Positions 7,037-15,812 of a stretch of DNA of 64,000 nt are shown here, in pieces. The notes under the pieces are model-generated. The model did not search any database. It was not told the DNA's origin and worked only from the letters and a program-made list of their open reading frames with translations. How positions within the stretch are numbered: the first letter of the stretch is position 1; each line of letters opens with the position of its first letter. Where the stretch lies: assembly GCA_000156115.1 (NCBI GenBank), contig DS995276.1:3084178-3148177 (forward strand), read 5' to 3'. This DNA comes from Rhodobacteraceae bacterium HTCC2083. GTDB lineage: Bacteria > Pseudomonadota > Alphaproteobacteria > Rhodobacterales > Rhodobacteraceae. The position numbers were made by a program, and so were the translations under genes.

Positions 7037-7909
7037 CTAAGAATTTTGTTCTAAAAAGTTGCGCAGTTCAGTTAGCGTATCTTGCGGATAATGATCCGGA
7101 AAAAAGTGCCCGCCTCGCATTGGTTTTACCGCGAAATTGCTGAGCTTGTCAGACCAAACAGAGTGCATTTTATAGGTTTTATCCATCATCCCGTCTTTCG
7201 CATAGAGCACCAAAGAGGGAAGCGTCACGCGTTGATCTAGATCCTTTGCGTCTTGTTCAAAATCCAAAGTTGCGCCGGCGCGGTAGTCATCACACATCGC
7301 GCGTATGGTTTCAGGATCGCGCCATGCGGTGCGGTAGGCGGCAAGTGCTGTGTCATTAAAGGCGGGTTCTTTGCCTGTGCCCAACCCGGTTAAGCAGGAG
7401 TTGAAATAAGTATCAGGATCATGGCCAATCATATTGTCGGGCAACGGCGCGGGCAGGGCGAGGAAGAACCAATGGTAATAGCCAAGCGCTACCTCACGGG
7501 AGAGATTCGAAAATAGTGTATGTGTTGGGACAATATCCATGAGCGTCAATGTCTTGAGACGTTCGGGCGCATCCAAAGCTAGCCTGTGAGAAACGCGCGC
7601 GCCGCGATCATGGCCGATGAGATGTGCCCGCCCTAGATCAAGATGATCCATCAGATGTAAAATGTCCGCACCCATCTCGCGAAAACTGTAGTTTTCAACG
7701 CCTAGGGGTTTGGCAGAGCCACCATATCCACGCAAATCAGGACAGATGACGCGATAGGTTTTCGCCAATTCTGGCGCGATTTGGTGCCACATAAACCGGT
7801 TTTGAGGAAAGCCATGCAGCAATATCAGGGCTGGACCAGAGCCAGCGATAGAGTAGGCGATGGGCCCTTTCGAGCCCACGAGCGTTTCGTTGCGAAACCC
7901 CTCTATCAC
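7037..7909 (-). CDS. Alpha/beta hydrolase, fluoroacetate/haloacetate dehalogenase-like
   Basis: 290 aa with the alpha/beta-hydrolase fold. The residues that define characterised fluoroacetate dehalogenases are all present at matching spacing: nucleophile Asp101 in GHDRGAR, carboxylate-binding Arg102 and Arg105, Asp125 in MDIVPT, His146-Trp147 and Tyr209 that form the fluoride pocket, and catalytic His268 in RGGHFF. In the Rhodopseudomonas enzyme these are D110, R111, R114, D134, H155/W156, Y219 and H280. The likely reaction is hydrolysis of 2-haloacids to 2-hydroxyacids. It is translated with a 4-nt overlap after the M20 peptidase gene. Substrate preference (fluoro- or chloroacetate, or an epoxide or ester) is inference. 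Confidence 0.82.
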   Translation of the reverse strand: MIEGFRNETLVGSKGPIAYSIAGSGPALILLHGFPQNRFMWHQIAPELAKTYRVICPDLRGYGGSAKPLGVENYSFREMGADILHLMDHLDLGRAHLIGHDRGARVSHRLALDAPERLKTLTLMDIVPTHTLFSNLSREVALGYYHWFFLALPAPLPDNMIGHDPDTYFNSCLTGLGTGKEPAFNDTALAAYRTAWRDPETIRAMCDDYRAGATLDFEQDAKDLDQRVTLPSLVLYAKDGMMDKTYKMHSVWSDKLSNFAVKPMRGGHFFPDHYPQDTLTELRNFLEQNS

Positions 7910-9279
7910 GTTGATAAGGCCTCAAGAATACGCGCCCAAGACCGAGTGCCCTTGTGGAAGCTTTCCATATCGTATTTCTCGTTTGGTGAATGGATCTGGT
8001 CATCGTCTTTACCAAACCCGATCAGCATCGCGTCGACGCCGAGAATATCTTTGAAGTGCCCCGCAATCGGGATGGATCCACCACAACCCACGTAGGCCGC
8101 AGGGTTTGGCCATTCGTCGCTTAGAGCTTTGCGCGCTTTCTCAAAAGCGGGATCGTCGATCGACATTTGGCTCGCTTTAGAGCCTTTGCCGAGTGGGAAT
8201 TCAACGGTGTAGTCCTCGGGCAAGCAGCTGCGCACATATGTCTCGAATGCTGCGTGGATCGCATCGGGGTCTTGTTGACCGACGAGCCGGAAACTGATCT
8301 TGGCACCCGCTTCGGCGGGCAGGACGGTTTTGAAACCATCGCCTGCATAGCCGCCCCAAATGCCATTGACATCACAGGTTGGGCGCGACCAGATCATTTC
8401 AAGTGGGGTGCGGTCTTGTTCTCCCGCAGGCACGCTAAGGCCGACATCGCCCAAGAATTTCGCGTGATCAAAACCAAGTCCTTGCCACTGCGCGCGAATT
8501 TCATCCTCTAGCTCTGGCACTGCGTCATAAAAACCTGGCAGCGTAATGCGCCCAGTTGTATCGTGCAGTCCCGTGATGATTTTGCTTAACACGCGGATCG
8601 GGTTCATCGCCACACCGCCATACATGCCGGAATGCAAGTCGCGGTCTGGTCCTTTGATGATGATTTCCTCTGCCACGAGGCCACGCAACATAGTGATGAT
8701 CGACGGGATCGTGCATTCAAACAGACCCGTGTCGCAGATCAGGGCGATGTCTGTTGTCAGCTCTTTCGCGTTCTCTACCATAAAAGGCACCAAAGACGGT
8801 GAACCGCTTTCTTCTTCGCCTTCAAAGAAAAACGTGATCTTGCACGGGAGTGATCCGTGCACTTCTTTCCACGCGCGACACGCCTCGATAAAGGTCATCA
8901 ACTGGCCTTTGTCATCAGAGGAGCCGCGACCGCGAATAACTTGTCCTTTGTCGGTGTCCTCAATCGCAGGTTCAAACGGTGGGGTGTCCCAAAGATCAAG
9001 GGGATCAACAGGTTGCACGTCATAGTGACCATAAAACAGTAAGTGTGGCCCGTCGCCATCAACATGACCCACCACCATGGGATGACCGGTTGTGACACGT
9101 TTAGAAGCATCGGCACCAAGATTTCGTAAATCTGCGACCAGCCAATCTGCTGCGTCATCGCAATCACGTTTGAAGGCGGGATCGGTTGAAATGGAAGGGA
9201 TGCGCAGAAGGTTCAGCAAACGCTCTGTTGCGTCCGGTAGGTTTTCATCAATCTTAGCGAGAACAGCATCAAGAGACAT
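7906..9279 (-). CDS. M20-family metallopeptidase (dipeptidase)
   Basis: 457 aa from the ATG at 9279 (MSLDAVLAK); the upstream extension to 9360 is not family-like. Metal-binding motifs of M20 peptidases are present: FYGHYDVQP (His/Asp), GSSDDKGQ (bridging Asp), the general base in FEGEEESGS, and the late His in DDQIHSPNEKYD. The dimerisation domain lies around residues 200-330 (DLHSGMYGG). It probably cleaves dipeptides or N-acyl amino acids in the cytoplasm. The dehalogenase-like gene follows with an ATGA overlap. It diverges from hemA across a 260-bp control region. Confidence 0.9.
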   Translation of the reverse strand: MSLDAVLAKIDENLPDATERLLNLLRIPSISTDPAFKRDCDDAADWLVADLRNLGADASKRVTTGHPMVVGHVDGDGPHLLFYGHYDVQPVDPLDLWDTPPFEPAIEDTDKGQVIRGRGSSDDKGQLMTFIEACRAWKEVHGSLPCKITFFFEGEEESGSPSLVPFMVENAKELTTDIALICDTGLFECTIPSIITMLRGLVAEEIIIKGPDRDLHSGMYGGVAMNPIRVLSKIITGLHDTTGRITLPGFYDAVPELEDEIRAQWQGLGFDHAKFLGDVGLSVPAGEQDRTPLEMIWSRPTCDVNGIWGGYAGDGFKTVLPAEAGAKISFRLVGQQDPDAIHAAFETYVRSCLPEDYTVEFPLGKGSKASQMSIDDPAFEKARKALSDEWPNPAAYVGCGGSIPIAGHFKDILGVDAMLIGFGKDDDQIHSPNEKYDMESFHKGTRSWARILEALST

Positions 9280-9383
9280 GAGAAATTTCCGTTTGTGAGG
9301 GTTCGTTGTGTTGACGCTATCATGCTCGTCGGGACTGTCCAGAAGACGCTGTGTTTCCAAACGCGCGATCTTGCGAAGCTTTC

Positions 9384-9397
9384 ATGACATAGATCAA
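9384..9397 (+). promoter_or_regulatory. FnrL-like box upstream of hemA
   Basis: ATGAC-ATAG-ATCAA matches the FNR consensus TTGAT-N4-ATCAA at 8 of 10 positions. In Rhodobacter, hemA is known to be controlled by FnrL in response to oxygen. Its place in the hemA upstream region, about 140 bp before the start, supports the call. Confidence 0.55.
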
Positions 9398-9539
9398 GGC
9401 TGCGACATGTCGCGCCATGCTAGAGCATTGCCATGGGAGTGGGCGCGCGCTAAATCTTCGCTCAACGAATGTTGATGTAAGTTGCTGCCGATGCTTCTTT
9501 TTTAACCCGTCAACGAATATGTTTTGGGGGAGTGGCTCT

Positions 9540-10763
9540 TTGGATTACACAGCACAGCTCGACGTGAGTTTGCAGAACCTCCATTCTGAGGGGCGCTATC
9601 GCACGTTCATTGATATTGAACGCCGAAACGGTAATTTTCCACATGCGATGTGGCGAAAGCCTGATGGCACGGATCAGGCGATCACTGTTTGGTGCGGCAA
9701 TGATTATCTCGGCATGGGGCAACATCCCGTTGTTTTGAACGCCATGCATGAGGCGATTGATGCGACAGGTGCTGGTTCTGGTGGGACTCGCAATATTTCT
9801 GGCACGACTGTCTATCACAAGCGGCTAGAGGTGGAGCTTGCGGATTTGCACGGTAAAGAAGCGGCTCTTTTGTTTACGTCGGCTTATATCGCGAATGATG
9901 CGACGCTCTCGACGTTACCAAAATTGTTCCCAGGCCTAATCATTTACTCCGACGCCTTGAACCATGCGTCGATGATTGAAGGTGTGCGCCGCAATGGGGG
10001 CGCGAAGCGAATTTTCCGGCACAATGACGTGGCACATCTGCGCGAACTTTTGGAAGCAGATGACCCCAAAGTCCCTAAGCTCATCGCCTTCGAATCAATA
10101 TACTCAATGGACGGTGATTTTGGCCCGATTGAAGCGCTCTGTGACCTCGCGGATGAGTTCGAAGCCTTGACCTATATCGACGAAGTGCACGCTGTCGGCT
10201 TGTACGGCCCGCGCGGCGCGGGTGTCGCCGAACGTGACCGTTTGATGCATCGCCTTGATATCATTAACGGAACACTGGCGAAGGCTTACGGCGTCATGGG
10301 CGGCTATATCGCCGCGTCCAACAAGATGTGTGATGCGATCCGCTCCTATGCGCCGGGCTTCATTTTCACGACCTCCATCCCGCCCGCAGTTGCGGCCGGG
10401 GCGGCGGCATCTGTAGCATATCTCAAACGAGCACCTGAGTTGCGGGAGCAACATCAGACCCAAGCTAAGATATTGAAAACACGTCTGAAAGCGATGGGCT
10501 TACCGATCATTGATCATGGCAGTCACATTGTTCCCGTGATGGTGGGTGATCCGGTTCATACGCAAAAACTGTCGGATATGTTGCTCGAAGACTTTGGCAT
10601 CTATGCACAACCGATCAATTTCCCAACTGTTCCAAGAGGGACAGAAAGGCTGCGGTTTACGCCTTCGCCTGTGCATGGACCTCAAGAGATGAATACCTTA
10701 GTTCAAGCGATGGACGCGCTCTGGTCGCACTGTGCGCTGAATCGTGCCGATTTAACGGGTTAG
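9540..10763 (+). CDS. hemA: 5-aminolevulinate synthase
   Basis: A PLP enzyme that condenses glycine and succinyl-CoA to 5-aminolevulinate, the first step of tetrapyrrole synthesis in alphaproteobacteria (C4 pathway). 407 aa. The glycine-rich motif [31 protein letters not shown] and the PLP lysine in [14 protein letters not shown] are all present. I chose the TTG at 9540 (protein [10 protein letters not shown]...) because Rhodobacter ALAS begins MDYN and GGGGGAG stands 7 nt upstream. An ATG at 9519 in the same frame is the alternative. The Fnr-like box upstream suggests oxygen control. The very end, [10 protein letters not shown], is also family-like. Confidence 0.95.
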   Translation: MDYTAQLDVSLQNLHSEGRYRTFIDIERRNGNFPHAMWRKPDGTDQAITVWCGNDYLGMGQHPVVLNAMHEAIDATGAGSGGTRNISGTTVYHKRLEVELADLHGKEAALLFTSAYIANDATLSTLPKLFPGLIIYSDALNHASMIEGVRRNGGAKRIFRHNDVAHLRELLEADDPKVPKLIAFESIYSMDGDFGPIEALCDLADEFEALTYIDEVHAVGLYGPRGAGVAERDRLMHRLDIINGTLAKAYGVMGGYIAASNKMCDAIRSYAPGFIFTTSIPPAVAAGAAASVAYLKRAPELREQHQTQAKILKTRLKAMGLPIIDHGSHIVPVMVGDPVHTQKLSDMLLEDFGIYAQPINFPTVPRGTERLRFTPSPVHGPQEMNTLVQAMDALWSHCALNRADLTG

Positions 10764-10884
10764 CCCGAAAATAGTGCAGAATCAGTTGCGTCGTGCTACT
10801 GATGCGCCAATAAGGCGATGAGACGAGCCGAACCTGTGGATAAGTTGCGGGTAAGGCGTTGTCTAAGAGTATGAGGCGGGGCAG

Positions 10885-12117
10885 ATGATCGGGCGCAAAA
10901 AATCGCGCAAGCTAGAAGACGTGGACGTCGCCCCCAAAGGGTTCGACGACTACGACTTGCAGCTCGGTGATGTGATGCGCGGCGAGCGTGCGACGCTCGG
11001 CAAATCCTTGCTCGATGTGCAGCGAGAGTTGAAGATAAAAGCCTCCTATATTTCTGCGATTGAGAGCGCTGATCCTAGCGTGTTTGAAACGCCGGGTTTC
11101 ATTGCAGGCTACGTGCGGTCTTACGCACGCTACCTTGGCATGGATCCAGAGGGCGCGTTTGATGTGTTCTGTGAGGAAAGCGGGTTCTCGACGGCACATG
11201 GCATGTCGGATGAAGCCTCTTCTATCAAGAAATCCCGTGCCGCTGAGATTATTGCGTCGTCTTCCGCGGGCCGTGATCCTTTTGCTCAGCCAAGCACGCC
11301 TTTCGTGCCAATCAACGACGCCTTCATGTCTCGGGTAGAGCCGGGCGCAATTGGATCAACGCTGGTTTTGGTAACTTTGCTAGGGGCCATCGGATTTGGT
11401 GGTTGGACTGTTTTGAATGAAGTTCAGCAAGTGCGTGTCGCACCAGTCGATGAAACGCCGATTGTGCTGACAGACCTTGACCCAGTTGCGCGCGCGACTG
11501 TGCCGTTTGAAGAAAACGAAACTGTTGCCGCAATCACAGGCGACGTTGTACCAGTTGTCGATGGTCTTGATCGTCTGTATCGCCCGAAAGCGTTGGACAC
11601 CCCCGTGCTTGTAGCGCGTGATGCTCCAATCTCTATGATTAACCCAAAAAACTTTGGGGCATTTGCTGCCGAGCAAGCGGATGCCGCCGCTCAAAACGAA
11701 CCAGTGCTGTTCGCAGATGGAACTGTGTTGATTGCGCCTATCGAAGCCACTGTACCACAAGTTGTTGAACAAATTCCGGATCAGGTTCAGCTTGTCGCGG
11801 TGCGCCCCGCTTGGGTGCGCGTGAGCGCGGCGGACGGAACGTCTGTTTTTGAAGGCATTCTGGATGCGGGCGATACCTATCCAATTCCAATGACGGAAGA
11901 TCCCGCAACACTGCGTGTGGGTGCATCCGGTGCAATTTACTTTGCAGTAAACGGCCAGCATTTTGGTCCAGCGGGCCCTCGTGGGCAGGTGACGTCTAAA
12001 GTTGCGCTTTCTGCGGATGCTTTGACTGAGAAATATACGGTTGCGGATATCAGTGCCGACCAAGACCTTGCACGTGTTGTGGCAGAGGTCCAGGGGCTGC
12101 AAATCCCAACCGAATAA
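10885..12117 (+). CDS. RodZ-like helix-turn-helix membrane protein
   Basis: 410 aa. A cytoplasmic HTH_25 domain covers about residues 25-95 (LGDVMRGERATLGKSLLDVQ, IKASYISAIES). A linker follows, then a single transmembrane helix at about 157-176 (GSTLVLVTLLGAIGFGGWTV). The periplasmic part includes a C-terminal beta domain of the DUF4115 type (VRPAWVRVSAADGTSVFEG ... LRVGASGAIYFAVNG). RodZ links MreB to the elongation machinery and helps set cell shape. The periplasmic linker is long and rich in Ala/Val/Pro. It sits directly upstream of ispG, an order seen in many proteobacteria. Confidence 0.85.
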   Translation: MIGRKKSRKLEDVDVAPKGFDDYDLQLGDVMRGERATLGKSLLDVQRELKIKASYISAIESADPSVFETPGFIAGYVRSYARYLGMDPEGAFDVFCEESGFSTAHGMSDEASSIKKSRAAEIIASSSAGRDPFAQPSTPFVPINDAFMSRVEPGAIGSTLVLVTLLGAIGFGGWTVLNEVQQVRVAPVDETPIVLTDLDPVARATVPFEENETVAAITGDVVPVVDGLDRLYRPKALDTPVLVARDAPISMINPKNFGAFAAEQADAAAQNEPVLFADGTVLIAPIEATVPQVVEQIPDQVQLVAVRPAWVRVSAADGTSVFEGILDAGDTYPIPMTEDPATLRVGASGAIYFAVNGQHFGPAGPRGQVTSKVALSADALTEKYTVADISADQDLARVVAEVQGLQIPTE

Positions 12118-12208
12118 GCTGACTTAATCCCGCTACTCTCCATTGCTTGATCCCACACTGCGTCCTATGTTGGGCGAAACTGCTCGCAGGTGCGTAAAGG
12201 GAATCCCA

Positions 12209-13342
12209 ATGTCGCTGAACCACGTCCGCCCTTGGAAAAATATCTATCGACGCACATCGCGCCAAATTATGGTGGGCAATGTGCCAGTTGGGGGCGATGC
12301 TCCAATCGCGGTGCAAACGATGACCAACACCGATACATCTGATGTGGCCGCCACGGTCGCGCAAGTGCAAGCCGCCGCTGAAGCCGGCGCAGACATCGTG
12401 CGCGTTTCAACGCCGGATGAAGCGTCGACTAAAGCGTTGAAAGAGATTGTGCGCGAAAGCACTGTGCCCATCGTCGCAGACATCCATTTCCACTACAAAC
12501 GCGCGATTGAAGCGGCTGAAGCGGGCGCAGCGTGCCTGCGGATTAACCCTGGTAACATTGGTGATGAGAAGCGCGTCAAAGAAGTGATCCAAGCGGCGAA
12601 AGATCATGGTTGTTCGATCCGTATTGGCGTGAATGCAGGGTCGCTCGAAAAGCATCTCCTTGAAAAATATGGCGAACCTTGTCCAGATGCGATGGTTGAA
12701 AGTGGCCTAGAACATATCCGCATTCTGCAAGACAACGATTTTCACGAGTTCAAAATTAGCTGTAAGGCGTCTGACGTCTTCATGTCAGCGGCCGCCTATC
12801 AACAGCTTGCCGAAGCTACAGACGCGCCGATCCATCTCGGCATCACCGAAGCGGGTGGGCTTGTCAGCGGCACGATCAAATCGGCAATTGGTTTGGGCAA
12901 TCTTTTGTGGATGGGTATTGGTGACACCATTCGTGTGTCGCTATCGGCGGATCCGGTGGAAGAGGTTAAAGTCGGATTTGAAATTCTCAAATCTCTCGGG
13001 TTGCGCCATCGTGGTGTGAATATTATTTCCTGCCCCTCCTGCGCGCGGCAAGGTTTTGATGTGATTAAAACCGTTGAAACGCTGGAAAAACGCCTTGAGC
13101 ATATCAAAACCCCGATGAGCCTTTCGATTATTGGCTGCGTTGTGAATGGCCCTGGTGAAGCCCTTATGACCGACGTTGGTTTCACAGGCGGCGGTGCCGG
13201 AGCGGGTATGGTTTACCTCGCAGGAAAGCAAAGTCACAAGCTTAGCAATGATCAAATGGTTGAACATATTGTAGAGCAGGTCGAAGCGCGTGCCGCGGTG
13301 ATTGACGCGGAGATGGCGGCTGAAGTGCAGGCCGCTGAATAG
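12209..13342 (+). CDS. ispG: 4-hydroxy-3-methylbut-2-enyl diphosphate synthase (flavodoxin)
   Basis: The penultimate enzyme of the MEP isoprenoid pathway; it reduces MEcPP to HMBPP with a [4Fe-4S] cluster. The TIM-barrel part begins [21 protein letters not shown] and includes [13 protein letters not shown] and [11 protein letters not shown]. Cluster ligands are in [12 protein letters not shown] and [10 protein letters not shown]. The ATG at 12209 is chosen (377 aa) because AAAGGGA precedes it and the protein starts [15 protein letters not shown], as family members do; the frame upstream of it is not conserved. The methyltransferase gene follows after 9 nt. Confidence 0.96.
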   Translation: MSLNHVRPWKNIYRRTSRQIMVGNVPVGGDAPIAVQTMTNTDTSDVAATVAQVQAAAEAGADIVRVSTPDEASTKALKEIVRESTVPIVADIHFHYKRAIEAAEAGAACLRINPGNIGDEKRVKEVIQAAKDHGCSIRIGVNAGSLEKHLLEKYGEPCPDAMVESGLEHIRILQDNDFHEFKISCKASDVFMSAAAYQQLAEATDAPIHLGITEAGGLVSGTIKSAIGLGNLLWMGIGDTIRVSLSADPVEEVKVGFEILKSLGLRHRGVNIISCPSCARQGFDVIKTVETLEKRLEHIKTPMSLSIIGCVVNGPGEALMTDVGFTGGGAGAGMVYLAGKQSHKLSNDQMVEHIVEQVEARAAVIDAEMAAEVQAAE

Positions 13343-13351
13343 CGCAATGTG

Positions 13352-14506
13352 ATGGTGCAAACGACTGTAAGCAAACCTAAATTCGCTGAATTCTTTTCTG
13401 GTGGGGGCATGGTGCATGCCGCTTTAGGCGCGCAGTGGGACTGTGTGCTGGCCAATGATATCGACCCGATGAAATGCGAAACGTATCGCCAGAATTGGGG
13501 AGGCGCGCATTTGCTGGAGGGGGATGTTGCTGAGCTGCCCGAGGGCACCTTGCACCAACCGCTTGATCTGATTTGGGCGTCGAGCCCTTGTCAGGATTTC
13601 AGTTTGGCAGGCAAGGGTCGCGGGCTAAAGGGACTGCGCAGTGGGGTGTTTTATCACTGGATGCGCTTGCTCTCGCAGGGCGTGAAGGCGGGATTTGTGC
13701 CAAGCATCATCGCATTTGAGAACGTTACGGGTTTGATGAGCAGGGCAGGCGGGCAAGATTTCACCCATGTTCTCAATTCGCTAGCGGCCCTTGGATATCG
13801 CGTTGGGGCCTTAGAGATTGATGCGCGGCATTTCGTGCCGCAAAGCCGCCCGCGTTTGTTTGTGATTGCTTTGCGCAAAGATATTGCTGGTGAGGATCTC
13901 ATGCTCGCCGCGCCTACAGGTCTGTTTCATACCGATAAACTGCGCCGCTATGTGAACGCTGCTAACGCTGATTTGAAGACGGATTTCACATGGTGGGCGC
14001 ATCAACCGCCCACGTTGAGCACGACCTCAATCGCGGATGTTGTTGATCGCAAACCCGACACCTCATGGCAGTCAGAAGCGAAAGTCGACGTGCTGCTGGA
14101 TATGATGTCCGAGCCAAGTGCTGCGCGAATTGCCCATGCGCGCAGGACCGGTAAGCGCGAGATTGGTCTGCTCTACAAGCGCGGGCGGCCAGATGAAAAC
14201 GGCAAAATCCGCCAACGTGCAGAGGTGCGTTTTGATGGTATTGCGGGTTGTCTGCGCACGCCCGCAGGTGGTTCTTCGCGTCAGACGATCCTGTTTGTGA
14301 AAGGCAATTCTGTCAAAGCGCGCTTGCTGTCGAGTAAAGAGGCAAGCCGTCTGATGGGGCTCCCCGAGAGCTACAGAATGCCCACACATTACAACAGCGC
14401 TTACAAAGTGGCTGGCGACGGTGTGGTCGTTCCAATCGTCAGCTACCTTGATGAAATGCTGTTTCAGCCGATGTTACGTAAAGCGCGCGCCAAGGTCCCT
14501 GCATGA
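13352..14506 (+). CDS. DNA (cytosine-5) methyltransferase
   Basis: 384 aa with C5-methyltransferase motifs in order: motif I FAEFFSGGGMVHAAL (SAM binding), motif IV SSPCQDFSLAGKGRG with catalytic Cys80, motif VI FENVTGL, motif VIII QSRPRLFVIAL, a variable target-recognition stretch (about 185-300), motif IX RLLSSKEASRLMGLP, and motif X YNSAYKVAGDGVVVPIV. Motif X has AGDGV where AGNSV is usual. A GIY-YIG nuclease gene overlaps its stop by 4 nt, so the pair is probably a type II restriction-modification or related module. It is 9 nt after ispG on the same strand. Confidence 0.92.
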   Translation: MVQTTVSKPKFAEFFSGGGMVHAALGAQWDCVLANDIDPMKCETYRQNWGGAHLLEGDVAELPEGTLHQPLDLIWASSPCQDFSLAGKGRGLKGLRSGVFYHWMRLLSQGVKAGFVPSIIAFENVTGLMSRAGGQDFTHVLNSLAALGYRVGALEIDARHFVPQSRPRLFVIALRKDIAGEDLMLAAPTGLFHTDKLRRYVNAANADLKTDFTWWAHQPPTLSTTSIADVVDRKPDTSWQSEAKVDVLLDMMSEPSAARIAHARRTGKREIGLLYKRGRPDENGKIRQRAEVRFDGIAGCLRTPAGGSSRQTILFVKGNSVKARLLSSKEASRLMGLPESYRMPTHYNSAYKVAGDGVVVPIVSYLDEMLFQPMLRKARAKVPA

Positions 14507-15042
14507 GTCGCGCTCAAGAGTTTCGCAAATCTGCACTGTCCGATTTGAGTGATGAGATCGGTGTTTATGCGCTTTGTGATCTCGACGGCGTGCCGATGTA
14601 TGTGGGGCAATCTGTTGATGGCATCCGCTCGCGTGTGCGGCGCCACCTGACTTCTGCGCGCTCTGACATCATCGCCAATCGTCAGATTGATGTATGGGAA
14701 ATTGCCTATGTCTGGGCGTGGCCGGTGGCGGAAAAGTTGGACATCGAACCTTTGGAAGCGGCGCTGTTTCAACGTTTTGACGCGGAAAAATCCTTAATGA
14801 ACGGCAAGGTCCTGCCGCTGAAGATGAACGCTGTGAATGAGCCTGAAAGACAGCAAATTCAAGTGATTGAAGAGGGAGAGCGCCAGCGCCGTCTGCGTCC
14901 CGATCAGCGTCTGGAACGCCAAATTCGTCAGTACGGGATTTTGGTGGATTATATCCAGACAGTAAAAAGCGCGCCTCACTTGAAGCGCGCTTTGGATGCA
15001 CATTTCGAGCGACTTGTGCGGTATCACAAGACGTTTTTGTAA
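14503..15042 (+). CDS. GIY-YIG family nuclease (putative restriction endonuclease)
   Basis: 179 aa. The GIY-YIG core is at the N-terminus: GVYALCDLDGVPMYVGQS (GVY at 20-22, YVG at 33-35), then Arg residues in IRSRVRRHL, the metal-binding Glu in DIEPLEAALFQRF (Glu85) and the Asn in LMNGKVLP. A basic helical C-terminal part follows (EEGERQRRLRPDQRLERQIRQYG). The start codon overlaps the C5-methyltransferase stop (ATGA), the usual layout of a coupled enzyme pair. Eco29kI-type GIY-YIG restriction enzymes are paired with C5 methyltransferases, so this may be a similar system. The alternative is a non-restricting repair or host nuclease. Confidence 0.8.
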   Translation: MSRAQEFRKSALSDLSDEIGVYALCDLDGVPMYVGQSVDGIRSRVRRHLTSARSDIIANRQIDVWEIAYVWAWPVAEKLDIEPLEAALFQRFDAEKSLMNGKVLPLKMNAVNEPERQQIQVIEEGERQRRLRPDQRLERQIRQYGILVDYIQTVKSAPHLKRALDAHFERLVRYHKTFL

Positions 15043-15045
15043 ACG

Positions 15046-15792
15046 CTAGTTGCGCTCTTCTTTGACAATTTGCTGCATTGCATCAAGCGGGACGTAGCCA
15101 CGCACCAGTTGGCCACCCATCACAAATGTCGGCGTACCACGGATCTGCAAACGCTGCGCAAGGGCACGCGTTTCGGAAATTTCCTTCTCCACTTCTTGGC
15201 TGTCCATACGTGCAACGATGGCCTTCGCGTTAAGGCCGAGACCTTCCGCCAAACGCCCTAAAGCCGCGGCAGAGGGCTCACCGCCAAACGACATCATCGC
15301 GTCATGAACGGCTTTATACGCCTCGTTGCCACCGATTTGTTTGGCGGCAATTGCGAAGCGGGAAGAGATGGCTGAGGCTTCACCGAGGATGGGAAATTCC
15401 TTTATAATCAATCGGATATTTCCGTCTGCTTCCAAAAGCTGTGCGACCTCCTCATGGGCCTTGCGGCAATAGCCACAGCGGTAGTCAAGGAATTCAACAA
15501 CCGTGAGATCGCCCTCAGGATTGCCTCCGATCCAAGAAAAGCCATCCTCAAACAGCGCTTCGGCGTTGGTTGCGACCAAGGATAGATCGTCTTGCGCTTG
15601 CTGCTCTGCCTGTTGCGCTTCCATTTGATTGACGGAGTCGAGAATGACCTGCGGGTTCGCCATCAAATAAGCGCGCAGCTCCTCTTGGAACGCGGCTCGT
15701 TCTGCGTCTGACATTGCGGTTATATCAAAGGCCGCGACAGGTGCTGAGAACACTGCAAGGCACAGGCTTGTTGAGGCAAGAAGTCGTTTCAT
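15046..15792 (-). CDS. DsbA-family thiol:disulfide oxidoreductase
   Basis: 248 aa from the ATG at 15792, which has GGGAGAG upstream; the longer reading has no support. The signal peptide LLASTSLCLAVFSAPVAAF is followed by a helical ~60-residue region typical of ScsC/BdbD-like DsbAs (RAYLMANPQVILDSVNQM). Then comes a thioredoxin fold with the redox motif CGYC in FLDYRCGYCRKAHEEV and the cis-Pro loop IRGTPTFVMGG. It acts in the periplasm. The M48 protease gene lies upstream on the same strand. Its likely role is disulfide formation or isomerisation of exported proteins; the client is unknown. Confidence 0.9.
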   Translation of the reverse strand: MKRLLASTSLCLAVFSAPVAAFDITAMSDAERAAFQEELRAYLMANPQVILDSVNQMEAQQAEQQAQDDLSLVATNAEALFEDGFSWIGGNPEGDLTVVEFLDYRCGYCRKAHEEVAQLLEADGNIRLIIKEFPILGEASAISSRFAIAAKQIGGNEAYKAVHDAMMSFGGEPSAAALGRLAEGLGLNAKAIVARMDSQEVEKEISETRALAQRLQIRGTPTFVMGGQLVRGYVPLDAMQQIVKEERN

Positions 15793-15812
15793 TTCAAAGC
15801 TCTCCCAAAATG

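Noticed and set aside
14966-14993. Inverted repeat AAAGCGCGC/GCGCGCTTT near the end of the GIY-YIG gene
   Set aside because: It lies wholly inside the coding sequence, 50 nt before the stop and without a T run. It could act in RNA but is not supportable as a terminator.
13352-15042. Testing the methyltransferase module by avoidance of CCGCGG
   Set aside because: CCGCGG occurs several times in the window (for example near 11 and 28509). Without knowing the target motif this neither supports nor refutes restriction.
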